From: Prevotella sp.
GTDB lineage: Bacteria; Bacteroidota; Bacteroidia; Bacteroidales; Bacteroidaceae
Assembly (NCBI GenBank): GCA_017442825.1
Contig: JAFRYZ010000014.1
Coordinates: 17,164-81,163, forward strand
Direction: 5' to 3'
Length of the DNA stretch: 64,000 bases
A program made the position numbers and the translations under genes. How positions within the stretch are numbered: position 1 is the first letter of the stretch; every line of letters starts with the position of its first letter. This document shows, piece by piece, positions 7,842 to 17,272 of the stretch. Under the pieces are notes generated by a model. That model had not been told where the DNA came from, did not search any database, and was given only the letters and a program-made list of their open reading frames with translations.

Positions 7842-10010
7842 TTAACGACCTTTTCTTTCTGTCTTCATGGATAGGGAGATGCGGTGGCGGCGCAGGTCAA
7901 CTTCCTTTACGCGTACCATGACGTGCTGATGTAGTTTCACTACCTGCGTGGGGTCGCTGACATAGCGGTCGGCAAGCTGGGAGATGTGAACCAGTCCGTC
8001 TTGGTGGACACCGATATCGACAAAGGCACCGAAGTTGGTGATGTTGGTCACGATGCCCGGCAGTACCATTCCTTCAACAAGGTCTTCAATGTCTTTCACG
8101 TTGGGGTCGAACTCAAACTCCTCCAGTTGTTCGCGAGGATCACGTCCGGGCTTCTCCAATTCCTTCATGATGTCAGTAAGGGTGGGTAGTCCTACCTCCT
8201 GCGTGACGTAACGCTTGATGTCAATAAGCTTTTGCCGCTGTTTGTCCTCCATCAGTTCGACGATGGTGCATCCGCAGTCGTTTGCCATTTGTTCAACGAT
8301 GGGGTAGCTCTCAGGGTGAACGGCAGAGTTGTCAAGCGGGTTCTTGGCATGGGCAATGCGCAGGAAACCTGCACATTGCTGGAACGCAGCAGGACCGAGG
8401 CGAGGCACTTTTTTCAGTTGTGCGCGTGAGGTGAAGGCTCCGTTTTCCTTGCGGTATTCCACAATGTTTTTTGCGAGCGTCGGACCGAGACCACTGACGT
8501 AAGTGAGCAGATGTTGCGAAGCCGTATTCAGGTTTACACCGACGAGGTTCACGCAACTCTCTACAACCTGATCCAGTGAGTGTTTCAACTTCGACTGGTC
8601 CACATCGTGCTGATATTGTCCTACGCCGATGCTCTTGGGGTCAATCTTTACCAGTTCAGCCAACGGGTCCATCAGACGACGTCCGATACTGACGGCACCG
8701 CGAACCGTTACGTCTTCGTCGGGGAATTCCTCTCGGGCAGTTTTCGAAGCCGAATAGACAGATGCTCCGTCTTCGCTGACGGTAAAGAGTTTCACGCCTG
8801 GAGTCTTGTGGCTTGGTGAGTCTTGTTGTACCAGACAGTCTTTAACAAAGGCTATGGTTTCGCGGCTTGCAGTACCATTGCCAACAGCAATAGCTTCGAT
8901 ATGATATTGTTTGATGAGTTTTTCCACTGTCACCATCGCCTGCATGCTGTGGTTGACAGGCGGGTGGGGGAAGATGGCTTCGTGGTGAAGCAGATTGCCC
9001 TGTTCGTCGAGACAAACCACCTTGCATCCAGTGCGGAATCCCGGGTCGATGCCCATGACTCGTTTTTGTCCAAGTGGTGCCGAGAGCAAAAGTTGACGAA
9101 GGTTCTCGGCAAAAACGCCGATGGCCTCTTCATCGGCTCGTTCTTTGCTCAGGGCAGCAAATTCGTTTTCGATAGAAGGTTTCAAGAGCCGTTTGTAACT
9201 GTCTTCGGCAGCCTCTTCGATAAGTTTTCCGCAGGCGCTCGGAAAGCGTACGTATTGGTGTTGTAGTCGACTGATGCACTCATTATCATCCGGCGAGATG
9301 CTGATGCGCAGGAGTCCTTCATTCTCTCCTCGCCGCATCGCCAGCAGGCGGTGAGAAGAACAACGCTTCAAGGGTTCCGAGAAATCGAAATAGTCGCGGT
9401 ATTTCAGTGCCTCGTCCGTGTCTTGTTTCGATTTAACTACTTTAGAGGTAATGACAGCCTGACGGCGGAAAGCACCACGAAGTTGGTTGCGCGAACGTTC
9501 ATCTTCACTGATTTGTTCAGCTATGATGTCCTTGGCACCTTGGAGGGCGAGTTCTGCAGTAGTGATGACATCGTCTTTGACAAAGCGTAGGGCAGCCCGT
9601 TCGGGGTTTCGCTCTCGTTGTAGCATGATGATTTGTGCTAAAGGTTCCAATCCCTGTTCACGAGCCACTTGCGCGCGCGTTCTACGTTTTGGCTTGAAAG
9701 GAAGGTAGATGTCTTCCAGTTCAGTAGCGTCCCAACAATCCTCAATGCGCTTTTGCAGTTCTGGTGTCATTTTCTCCTGTTCGACAATAGTCTTCGTGAC
9801 AGTCTCCTTGCGTTTCTGCAGTTCTTTGAGTTTGTCGTTCAGTTCGCTGATTTGCGTAATCTGTACCTCATTCATATTTCCCGTTCGTTCCTTACGGTAG
9901 CGAGAAATAAACGGAATGGTGCAACTCTCATCGAGTAGCTTTAGCGTATTTTCTACGCCCTGTTCTGGCAGTTGCAGCCGTTGGGCTATAATTTTGGTAA
10001 AAACGTTCAT
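7842..10010 (-). CDS. tex: Tex-family RNA-binding transcription accessory protein
   Basis: 722 residues, the usual Tex length, and homologous to the core of Spt6. Order of parts: N-terminal helical region with CTIPFISRYRKERTG; a YqgF/RNase H-like domain from GIDPGFRTGCKVV (about residue 320); helix-hairpin-helix repeats with LKKVPRLGPAAFQQCAGFLR; and a C-terminal S1 RNA-binding domain (GMVLPGIVTNITNFGAFVDIG to RISLSMK). It binds nucleic acids and acts in transcription or RNA turnover. The N-terminus matches the family, yet the -7 box ends only 4 bases before the ATG, suggesting a leaderless mRNA. Confidence 0.95.
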   Translation of the reverse strand: MNVFTKIIAQRLQLPEQGVENTLKLLDESCTIPFISRYRKERTGNMNEVQITQISELNDKLKELQKRKETVTKTIVEQEKMTPELQKRIEDCWDATELEDIYLPFKPKRRTRAQVAREQGLEPLAQIIMLQRERNPERAALRFVKDDVITTAELALQGAKDIIAEQISEDERSRNQLRGAFRRQAVITSKVVKSKQDTDEALKYRDYFDFSEPLKRCSSHRLLAMRRGENEGLLRISISPDDNECISRLQHQYVRFPSACGKLIEEAAEDSYKRLLKPSIENEFAALSKERADEEAIGVFAENLRQLLLSAPLGQKRVMGIDPGFRTGCKVVCLDEQGNLLHHEAIFPHPPVNHSMQAMVTVEKLIKQYHIEAIAVGNGTASRETIAFVKDCLVQQDSPSHKTPGVKLFTVSEDGASVYSASKTAREEFPDEDVTVRGAVSIGRRLMDPLAELVKIDPKSIGVGQYQHDVDQSKLKHSLDQVVESCVNLVGVNLNTASQHLLTYVSGLGPTLAKNIVEYRKENGAFTSRAQLKKVPRLGPAAFQQCAGFLRIAHAKNPLDNSAVHPESYPIVEQMANDCGCTIVELMEDKQRQKLIDIKRYVTQEVGLPTLTDIMKELEKPGRDPREQLEEFEFDPNVKDIEDLVEGMVLPGIVTNITNFGAFVDIGVHQDGLVHISQLADRYVSDPTQVVKLHQHVMVRVKEVDLRRHRISLSMKTERKGR

Positions 10011-10014
10011 GGTG

Positions 10015-10045
10015 CAAAGGTAGTTATTTATTTACAATGTACAAT
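10015..10045 (-). promoter_or_regulatory. tex promoter, possibly leaderless
   Basis: On the minus strand ATTG (10042-10045) is followed after 19 bases by TACCTTTG (10015-10022), then only CACC before the ATG. Transcription would start at or within a base or two of the start codon. Confidence 0.65.
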
Positions 10046-10064
10046 TTACTATTTGCAATTAACC

Positions 10065-10095
10065 TTTGACCTTTGACAATTTTTTTGTACTTTTG
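10065..10095 (+). promoter_or_regulatory. Promoter of the ABC-F gene
   Basis: TTTG (10065-10068), a 19-base spacer, then TACTTTTG (10088-10095). It leaves a leader of about 18 bases before the ATG at 10118. It is back to back with the tex promoter. Confidence 0.7.
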
Positions 10096-10117
10096 CAAAC
10101 TAATAGATAATGTTCTC

Positions 10118-12061
10118 ATGATTGCCGTAGAAAACCTGAAAGTAGAATTTGGCGTAAAACCTCTGTTTGCCAATGCGAGTTTCGTTGTGAACGACCGGGA
10201 CCGCATAGCTCTTGTGGGTAAGAATGGGGCGGGGAAGTCTACCCTGTTGAAGATTCTCTGTGGCAAGCAGCATCCTACTGCAGGTGTCGTGGCTATTCCT
10301 AACGATACCACGATTGGTTATCTTCCGCAAGTGATGAAACTGACCGATGAAACCACCGTGAGAGATGAGGCGCGAAAGGCGTTTGCCGATACAACAAAGC
10401 AGAAAATACGGTTAGAGAAGATGGAACGTGAGATGAGTGAACGCACTGATTATGAGAGCGAAAGTTATTTATCTCTCGTGGAAACATTTACTCGAGAACA
10501 TGAACGATTCTTGATAATGGGCGGTGAAAACTATGAGGCAGAACTGGAGCGTACGCTGACTGGATTGGGCTTTATGCATGACGACCTTGATCGTCCGACG
10601 AAAGAGTTCTCAGGAGGATGGCGCATGCGAATCGAACTGGCAAAAATTCTGCTTCAGCAACCCGACGTGCTACTGCTTGACGAACCCACCAACCACCTTG
10701 ACATAGAGTCCATACAATGGCTTGAGCAGTTTCTTGTTCAACGTGCCAAGGCTGTGGTGTTGGTTAGTCACGACCGAGCCTTCATCAACCAGGTCACCCA
10801 TCGAACACTTGAGATATCATGTGGACAGATTATTGACTACAAGGTGAAATACGACGAGTATGTGAAGTTGCGTGCCGAACGGCGTGAGCAGCAGTTGCGT
10901 GCCTATGAGAACCAACAGAAAGAGATGGCAGACATGCGGGAGTTCATCAATCGTTTCCGCTATCAGGCTACCAAAGCGGTACAGGTTCAGCAGAAAATTA
11001 AGCAGCTGGAGAAAATTATACCTATCGAGATTGATGAGGTCGATCGTGCTACCATGCACTTGAAATTCCCGCCCTGTTTAAGGAGTGGCGACTATCCCGT
11101 TATCTGTGACGAGGTGGGCAAGGCATATGGCGATCATACAGTCTTCTCGCGCGTTAACCTTATTATAAAACGAGGCGAGAAGGTGGCATTTGTTGGTAAG
11201 AATGGCGAGGGAAAATCGACACTCGTCAGGTGTATCATGAATGAGATTCCGTTCGATGGCAAACTGAAGGTAGGTCACAATGTACAGATAGGTTATTTCG
11301 CACAAAACCAAGCACAGCTATTGGACGAGAACCTGACGGTATTTCAGACGATAGACAACGTGGCAAAGGGCGACGTTCGCTTGCGAATCAATGACATACT
11401 TGGAGCCTTTATGTTTGGGGGTGAGGCTTCGGAGAAGAAAGTGAAAGTGCTCAGTGGCGGTGAGCGTAGCCGTTTGGCTATGATCAAACTGCTGTTGGAA
11501 CCCGTCAACCTGCTTATTCTAGACGAACCCACCAACCATCTCGACATGGCATCGAAAGATGTATTGAAGGAAGCCATTCTCGCTTTCGACGGCACAGCCA
11601 TCATCGTTAGTCACGACCGAGAGTTCCTCGACGGTTTGGTTACCAAAGTATATGAATTCGGCAATGGCCATGTCAAGGAACATCTCGGTGGCATCTATGA
11701 TTGGCTTAGTTCCTCCCTTCAATCCACGCAACAGGAAGGAAAACTCGGTGCTCTCGCTGGTCAAAAAACATCCATTATAGCAGAGGCTGCTCATTCGCAG
11801 CCATCAGCCTCCGCTTCGTACCTCGAACGCAAGGAACAGCAGAAGCGAATGAAAAAGGCGGAAAAGGCGGTCAAGGAGTGTGAGGCAAAGATAGCGCAGC
11901 TGGAGCAGCGCATCAAGGAAATGGACGACTTGCTGTGCCAGCCCGACCATGCTGCCGACATGGAACTCATCACCGAATACACTTCCACCCGCAAAGTCCT
12001 CGACGAAGAGAATGACCGATGGATACTGCTCTCCGAACGGTTGGAAGAGTTGCAGCACTGA
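10118..12061 (+). CDS. ABC-F family ATPase
   Basis: 647-residue soluble double-ATPase without membrane segments. Domain 1 has Walker A GKNGAGKSTL and signature FSGGWRMRIELAK; domain 2 has GKNGEGKSTL and LSGGERSRLAM; both have LLLDEPTNHLD-type Walker B motifs. Between them is the P-site tRNA interaction linker (about residues 235-300, charged coiled coil). The last 70 residues form another coiled coil (YLERKEQQKRMKKAEKAVKE). ABC-F proteins act on the ribosome; whether this one is a translation factor or confers drug resistance cannot be told. The in-frame start at 10073 lies upstream of the -7 box, so the ATG at 10118 is used. Confidence 0.93.
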   Translation: MIAVENLKVEFGVKPLFANASFVVNDRDRIALVGKNGAGKSTLLKILCGKQHPTAGVVAIPNDTTIGYLPQVMKLTDETTVRDEARKAFADTTKQKIRLEKMEREMSERTDYESESYLSLVETFTREHERFLIMGGENYEAELERTLTGLGFMHDDLDRPTKEFSGGWRMRIELAKILLQQPDVLLLDEPTNHLDIESIQWLEQFLVQRAKAVVLVSHDRAFINQVTHRTLEISCGQIIDYKVKYDEYVKLRAERREQQLRAYENQQKEMADMREFINRFRYQATKAVQVQQKIKQLEKIIPIEIDEVDRATMHLKFPPCLRSGDYPVICDEVGKAYGDHTVFSRVNLIIKRGEKVAFVGKNGEGKSTLVRCIMNEIPFDGKLKVGHNVQIGYFAQNQAQLLDENLTVFQTIDNVAKGDVRLRINDILGAFMFGGEASEKKVKVLSGGERSRLAMIKLLLEPVNLLILDEPTNHLDMASKDVLKEAILAFDGTAIIVSHDREFLDGLVTKVYEFGNGHVKEHLGGIYDWLSSSLQSTQQEGKLGALAGQKTSIIAEAAHSQPSASASYLERKEQQKRMKKAEKAVKECEAKIAQLEQRIKEMDDLLCQPDHAADMELITEYTSTRKVLDEENDRWILLSERLEELQH

Positions 12062-12178
12062 CTTCTAACCATAGGTTTTGCTTAGTAAAACAAGCCCTTT
12101 TACCTTGCAAAACTATAGTTTTTTATATACCGCCCTCGTTTTTCTGGTTTTGGTTGCAAAGAATTGAGAGTGATTTCG

Positions 12179-12186
12179 TACCTTTG
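12179..12186 (+). promoter_or_regulatory. -7 box of the M13 peptidase gene
   Basis: TACCTTTG, 46 bases before the ATG. The best upstream box is GTTG at 12153-12156 with a 22-base spacer, a weaker match. Confidence 0.5.
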
Positions 12187-12232
12187 CAGTTTGAAATAGA
12201 AAAAGAACCAAAACTTAAAAATAAACACCGAT

Positions 12233-14266
12233 ATGAAAATGAAACAGGTAATACCGATGATTTTGATGGTCGCAGCCCCCGTTTCGGGCATGGCACAGGA
12301 CAAGTCGGGACTGAAAATGGAGAATCTTGACAAGAAGGTTAAACCTCAGGACGACTTTTATATGTTTGCTACAGGCGGATGGCAGAAACTCAATCCGTTA
12401 CCAGCTGCCTATTCGCGTTTCGGAAGTTTCGACCAGTTGCAGGAAGACAACAACAAGCGTATCAATAGCATTTTGGACGAACTGAAGAAAAAGACGTTTG
12501 CTGAAGGATCGACAGAGCGCAAGCTTGCAGACTTCTACAAGATGGCTATGGATGTTGAGCGTCGCAACAAGGAGGGCATAGCTCCTGTGAAACCTTTGCT
12601 TGACGAATTGGAATCTTCACGTACAAAGTCAGATCTGTTGGCGTTGCAGAAGAAATATGCCGTCTTTGGCTATGGTGTGCCTTTCAGTAGTTATTTCGGA
12701 GCCGATGAGAAGAACGTCACGATGAATATCTTGAACATTTCGCAGGGTGGACTGACGCTCGGACAGAAAGACTATTACCTGAACAACGACGAGGCTACCG
12801 TTGCTATACGTGAGGCTTACAAAGAGCACATCGTGCGCATGTTCCGTCTTTTTGGATTTACAGAAGCCCAGGCTGTTTCCAAGCGTGATGCTGTGTTCCG
12901 CTTCGAGACAGCGCTGGCTCTCATTTCCAAGAGCAAGACTGAGTTGCGCGACCCGCAGGCTAACTACAACAAGATGACACTGAAAGAGTTCCAAACTAAC
13001 TATCCCAATATTCCGCTCGAGGAACTGGCTGTTGCCGAGGGAGTGAAAGCAGAATACATCCAAGAGATGATAGTTGGTCAGCCTAAATTCATGGAAGGGC
13101 TGGACAAACTGACAGCAGCCATGACAGCTGATGACCTGCGTGCCTACATGGAGTGGGATGTCATTACAAGTGCTTCAAGTTATCTCACAGACGAGATTCG
13201 TGAAGCCAATTTTGATTTCTTTGGCAAAACCATGTCGGGCAGAAAAGAAGATTTCCCATTGTGGAAGCGTGCAACCAATCAGGTACAGAGCACCATGGGC
13301 GAGGCCTTGGGAAAGATGTATTGCGACCGATACTTCCCCGCATCGTCGAAAAAAATCATGGAGAAACTCGTGAAGAACCTGCAGACGTCGCTTGACCAAC
13401 GCATCGATGCACAGACGTGGATGAGCGATTCTACCAAAGCCAACGCTCACAAGAAACTGAGTACTTTTTACGTAAAGATAGGCTATCCTAACAAGTGGAA
13501 GGACTATTCCAAACTCACTATAGATCCTTCGAAGAGTTACTACGAGAATATCCAGGCATGCCGTCGATGGAGCCACGATAGGCACATCGAGGAGAAAGCA
13601 GGAAAACCGGTTGATCGTGACGAGTGGTACATGACACCACAGACTGTCAATGCCTATTATAATCCGACGACTAACGAAATCTGCTTCCCGGCAGGTATCC
13701 TGCAATATCCCTTCTTTGACCCTAAGGCAGACGAGGCATTCAACTATGGTGCCATCGGTGTCGTTATAGGACACGAAATGACACACGGCTTTGACGACCA
13801 GGGACGGCAGTATGACGCCGCCGGCAATATGCACGATTGGTGGACGGCTGCTGATGCCAAGGGCTTTGAAGAACGCGCAAATCTCTATGCCGACTTCTTC
13901 TCCAACATTAAGGTGTTGCCCGACCTGAATGCCAACGGCCGCTTCACCCTGGGTGAGAACCTTGCCGACCACGGAGGACTGCAGGTGTCGTTCTATGCCT
14001 ATAAGAACGCTACAGCCAAGAAACCTCTGAAAGTGAAAGACGGTTTTACACCTGACCAGCGATTCTTTATCGCATACGCCAGTGTCTGGGGACAAAACAT
14101 CACAGAGAAGGAAATACGCAATCGTGTAAAAAATGACCCACACTCACTTGGCGAATGGCGTGTCAATGGCGCACTGCCGCACATCGACATGTGGTACGAT
14201 GCCTTTAATGTGAAAGAGGGCGACAAGATGTTTATTCCGAAGAAAGAGCGTCTGGATCTTTGGTAA
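12233..14266 (+). CDS. M13 family zinc endopeptidase (neprilysin/PepO-like)
   Basis: 677-residue secreted or periplasmic metallopeptidase. Signal peptide at residues 1-21 (MKMKQVIPMILMVAAPVSGMA). The N-terminal M13 domain begins with PQDDFYMFATGGWQKLNPLP. The catalytic domain has the zinc site HEMTH near residue 514 and the third-ligand motif ENLADHGGL near residue 574, with PHIDMWYDAF at the C-terminus. All catalytic residues are intact, so it should cleave short peptides. It stands alone, with its own promoter and no terminator seen before metA. Confidence 0.94.
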   Translation: MKMKQVIPMILMVAAPVSGMAQDKSGLKMENLDKKVKPQDDFYMFATGGWQKLNPLPAAYSRFGSFDQLQEDNNKRINSILDELKKKTFAEGSTERKLADFYKMAMDVERRNKEGIAPVKPLLDELESSRTKSDLLALQKKYAVFGYGVPFSSYFGADEKNVTMNILNISQGGLTLGQKDYYLNNDEATVAIREAYKEHIVRMFRLFGFTEAQAVSKRDAVFRFETALALISKSKTELRDPQANYNKMTLKEFQTNYPNIPLEELAVAEGVKAEYIQEMIVGQPKFMEGLDKLTAAMTADDLRAYMEWDVITSASSYLTDEIREANFDFFGKTMSGRKEDFPLWKRATNQVQSTMGEALGKMYCDRYFPASSKKIMEKLVKNLQTSLDQRIDAQTWMSDSTKANAHKKLSTFYVKIGYPNKWKDYSKLTIDPSKSYYENIQACRRWSHDRHIEEKAGKPVDRDEWYMTPQTVNAYYNPTTNEICFPAGILQYPFFDPKADEAFNYGAIGVVIGHEMTHGFDDQGRQYDAAGNMHDWWTAADAKGFEERANLYADFFSNIKVLPDLNANGRFTLGENLADHGGLQVSFYAYKNATAKKPLKVKDGFTPDQRFFIAYASVWGQNITEKEIRNRVKNDPHSLGEWRVNGALPHIDMWYDAFNVKEGDKMFIPKKERLDLW

Positions 14267-14281
14267 AAAGACTGCCATCAG

Positions 14282-14335
14282 AGTATTCTGATTACTCCGA
14301 TTATTCCGAATACTCTGATTACTCCGATTACCCTG
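14282..14335 (+). repeat. Six tandem 9-base units before metA
   Basis: Units such as ATTACTCCG, ATTATTCCG and AATACTCTG follow each other with an exact 9-base period. The reverse complement of the same family occurs at 28424-28460. Neither a promoter box nor a SAM riboswitch was recognised in this spacer. Confidence 0.75.
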
Positions 14336-14354
14336 AAAAATCAATAGTCAACCC

Positions 14355-15272
14355 ATGCCACTACGACTTCCCGACAGGCTTCCGGCCATAGACCTGCTGA
14401 AGAAAGAGAACATCTTCGTCATGGATGACTCGCGTGCCCACACGCAGGACATCCGTCCCTTGCGCATCGTCATACTGAACCTGATGCCCCTGAAGGTCAC
14501 CACAGAGACCGACCTCATACGCCTGCTGTCGAACACACCCTTGCAGCTGGAAATCAGCTTCATGAAGCTACAGAGCCATACGCCTAAGAACACCCCTGTG
14601 GAGCACATGATGATGTTCTACCGTAGTTTCGAAGAGATGCGCACCGAGAAATACGATGGTATGATTATCACAGGAGCTCCTGTAGAGACACTTCCTTTCG
14701 AGGAAGTGGAGTACTGGGACGAAATCAGTGAAATCTTCGATTGGGCACATACCCACGTCACCTCAACGCTCTATATTTGTTGGGCTGCACAAGCAGGACT
14801 CTATTACCACTATGGGGTGCCCAAGTATCCGTTGGAGAAGAAGATGTTCGGCATCTTCCCGCAATATCCGTTAGACCCCTCGCTGCCCATATTCAGAGGC
14901 TTCGACGACGTCTTCTCCATGCCGCAGAGCCGGCATACGGAGATTCACCGCGAAGACATCCTCCGGCGCAAGGCGCTCACCCTCATCTCTGAGTCGCCGG
15001 AGAGCGGAGTAAGCATGGTCCTGGCACGCAACGGACGCGAGATATTCATCACCGGACACCTGGAATATGCTCCCGACACGCTGGACAAGGAGTACAGGCG
15101 CGACGCCGGAAAGCGCGACGACGTGGAGATGCCCGTCAACTACTATATGGACGACAACCCCGACAATCCGCCGTTGGTCACCTGGAGAGCCCATGCCAAC
15201 CTGCTCTTCGCCAACTGGATTAACTATTACGTCTATCAAGAAACACCATACAACATAGAAGACATTGGGTGA
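14355..15272 (+). CDS. metA: Homoserine O-acetyltransferase (MetA fold)
   Basis: 305 residues; activates homoserine for methionine synthesis. The catalytic Cys142 (YICWAAQAG) and the GHLEY motif with His and Glu are present. Residue 111 is Glu (TGAPVE), where E. coli MetA has Gly. In this family Glu111 favours acetyl-CoA over succinyl-CoA, so O-acetylhomoserine is the expected product despite the usual 'succinyltransferase' label. The stop overlaps the GTG start of the next gene. No sulfhydrylase gene is in the window. Confidence 0.95.
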   Translation: MPLRLPDRLPAIDLLKKENIFVMDDSRAHTQDIRPLRIVILNLMPLKVTTETDLIRLLSNTPLQLEISFMKLQSHTPKNTPVEHMMMFYRSFEEMRTEKYDGMIITGAPVETLPFEEVEYWDEISEIFDWAHTHVTSTLYICWAAQAGLYYHYGVPKYPLEKKMFGIFPQYPLDPSLPIFRGFDDVFSMPQSRHTEIHREDILRRKALTLISESPESGVSMVLARNGREIFITGHLEYAPDTLDKEYRRDAGKRDDVEMPVNYYMDDNPDNPPLVTWRAHANLLFANWINYYVYQETPYNIEDIG

Positions 15273-17272
15273 AAGCAATAGAACTTCTGGCTCCAGCCAA
15301 GAACTTAGCATGCGGCATCGCTGCCATTGAGCATGGTGCCGATGCCGTCTACATAGGAGCACAACGCTTTGGGGCGCGTGCTGCCGCAGGCAACTCCGTA
15401 GACGACATCGCGGAGCTATGTCGCTATGCCCATCAGTTTGGTGCCAAAGTCTATGTCACCGTCAACACCATCATCTACGATGACGAGCTGGAAGACACCC
15501 GACGGCTCATGGAACAGCTCAGAAGGGTAGGGGCTGATGCCTTCCTCGTACAGGACATGGGAATAGCCTCCCCCCGGTCCATCCCCGTCGTGGGAGGGCG
15601 TGAAGTTAGTTCTTTGGAGGGGGCTTCCCTCCACGCTTCTACCCAGACCGACAACCGCACGGCAGAGAAGGTGCGCTGGCTGCGCTCACTGGGATTCAGC
15701 CGTGTCGTCCTCGCACGGGAGCTATCCATTCGTGAGATAGCCGAGATTCATCGCGAGGTGCCCGACGTGGAACTGGAAGTCTTCGTGCACGGAGCCCTCT
15801 GCGTGAGCTATTCCGGCATCTGCTATGCCTCGCAGTATTGTTTCGGACGCAGCGCCAACCGAGGCGCCTGCGCACAGTTCTGCCGCCTGAAGTTCGACTT
15901 GAAGGATAGTGAAGGCAACGTCATAGAGCACCAGCGCCACCTGCTTTCGCTCCGTGACATGTGCCGCATAGACTATCTTGAAGAACTCATCGAGGCAGGA
16001 GCCTGCTCGTTCAAGATTGAAGGACGGCTGAAGGATGTGGGCTATGTGAAGAACGTCGTGGCGGCTTACAGCCAGCGGCTGGACGAGATTGTCGCCCGTC
16101 ATCCGGACAGCTACCGCCGTGCCTCGTTCGGGCGTACCACCTATTTCTTTACGCCCGACCTGAAGAAGACTTTCAACCGAGGCTTCACTAACTATTTCCT
16201 GCACGGGCGACAGGGTGACATTACCTCTTTCGACACACCGAAAGCTATGGGCGAATATGTGGGAAGGGTGAAGGAGATTCGCCGTAACATGTTCACCGTA
16301 GCTGGGACGGCAGCTTTCGCCAATGGTGACGGGCTCTGCTTCTTCAACGACGACCGTCAGCTGGAAGGCTTCCGCGTGAACCGTGCTGAGGGCAACCGGC
16401 TGTTTCCTTTGAGGATGCCCGACAGCCTGCAACCCGGGACGGCGCTGTATCGCAATCAGGATGTGGCGTTTGAGAAACTGCTCTCTGGCAAGACTGCCGA
16501 ACGGAAGATACCCCTTGTCATGCAGCTGGCTGAATCAGAAGACGGCTTCCTGCTGACCGTTTCAATGGACATCCGTCAGTCCTCCCCTTCGGAAGGTCGT
16601 CAGCCATCCCCTTCGGAAGACTTTCAGTCCTCCCTTTCGGTAGACCGTCAGCCATTTAAAGCTTCCGCTTCCATCGTTTGTGAGAAGCAACTGGCTCAGA
16701 AGCCCCAGCGCGAAAACATCATTCGCCAGCTCACTAAGTTAGGAAATACACCATATTGTTGTGACCACATAGAGATAGATGAAGGTGCGGATAAGTATTT
16801 CATTCCCAGCAGTATGCTGGCAGAGCTCAGAAGGAAAGCTATAATGGCAATAACTCCCGTATCTCCGTCTCCTTCCACCCAGGATTCCGTCCCTTCCGTT
16901 CCCCAGGATTCCGTTCCGTCTGCCCCTCAGGATTCCGTCCCTTCCGTTCGGTCTGTTGTGGCATTGCCACAACAACCTCTGCCCACCTACCCGTACCCCT
17001 ACATGTACAACATCGCCAATCGCCAGGCGCGTGCTTTCTACGAAGCCCAGGGTCTGCATCCTCTTGCCCCCGCCTTCGAGTTGTCGCGTCCACGCGAGGC
17101 CGTACTCATGCAATGTCGCCATTGCCTGCGTTATGCGTTGGGCTGTTGTGTGAAGCATGGCGGGCAGAAACCCTCGTGGCGCGAACCTCTCTATCTGGAG
17201 TTGCCTGACCGCCGCCGGTTCCGTTTGGAGTTTGATTGTAAACATTGTCAGATGAATATCTATGCTGAATAG
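15269..17272 (+). CDS. U32 peptidase-family protein (RlhA/TrhP-like RNA hydroxylation factor)
   Basis: 667 residues, starting with GTG inside the metA stop. The U32 domain fills the first 330 residues (ELLAPAKNLACGIAAIEHGADAVYIGA; cysteine-rich YASQYCFGRSANRGACAQFC). Family members RlhA and TrhP modify rRNA or tRNA and are not true peptidases; RlhA has about this length. The C-terminal part ends in a cysteine-rich segment (CRHCLRYALGCC, CKHCQMNI). Two low-complexity inserts of 8-residue repeats interrupt the second half at about residues 436-461 and 538-561. Which RNA is modified cannot be decided. Confidence 0.88.
   Translation: MKAIELLAPAKNLACGIAAIEHGADAVYIGAQRFGARAAAGNSVDDIAELCRYAHQFGAKVYVTVNTIIYDDELEDTRRLMEQLRRVGADAFLVQDMGIASPRSIPVVGGREVSSLEGASLHASTQTDNRTAEKVRWLRSLGFSRVVLARELSIREIAEIHREVPDVELEVFVHGALCVSYSGICYASQYCFGRSANRGACAQFCRLKFDLKDSEGNVIEHQRHLLSLRDMCRIDYLEELIEAGACSFKIEGRLKDVGYVKNVVAAYSQRLDEIVARHPDSYRRASFGRTTYFFTPDLKKTFNRGFTNYFLHGRQGDITSFDTPKAMGEYVGRVKEIRRNMFTVAGTAAFANGDGLCFFNDDRQLEGFRVNRAEGNRLFPLRMPDSLQPGTALYRNQDVAFEKLLSGKTAERKIPLVMQLAESEDGFLLTVSMDIRQSSPSEGRQPSPSEDFQSSLSVDRQPFKASASIVCEKQLAQKPQRENIIRQLTKLGNTPYCCDHIEIDEGADKYFIPSSMLAELRRKAIMAITPVSPSPSTQDSVPSVPQDSVPSAPQDSVPSVRSVVALPQQPLPTYPYPYMYNIANRQARAFYEAQGLHPLAPAFELSRPREAVLMQCRHCLRYALGCCVKHGGQKPSWREPLYLELPDRRRFRLEFDCKHCQMNIYAE
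16574..16651 (+). repeat. 24-base tandem repeat inside the U32 gene, first
   Basis: Starts at 16574, 16598, 16622 and 16646 with an exact 24-base period. It encodes the units RQSSPSEG, RQPSPSED, FQSSLSVD and a partial RQP, so any gain or loss of units keeps the frame. Confidence 0.85.
16880..16951 (+). repeat. 24-base tandem repeat inside the U32 gene, second
   Basis: Three units at 16880, 16904 and 16928 encode QDSVPSVP, QDSVPSAP and QDSVPSVR. The period equals that of the first repeat but the sequence is unrelated. Confidence 0.85.

Noticed and set aside
14282-14335. CRISPR-like array
   Set aside because: Units follow directly with no unique spacers, and no cas gene is in the window. The same holds for the arrays at 16574, 16880, 26072, 29916 and 41752.
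14267-14354. SAM riboswitch before metA
   Set aside because: The spacer is only 88 bases and mostly 9-base tandem units; no SAM-binding core was recognised.
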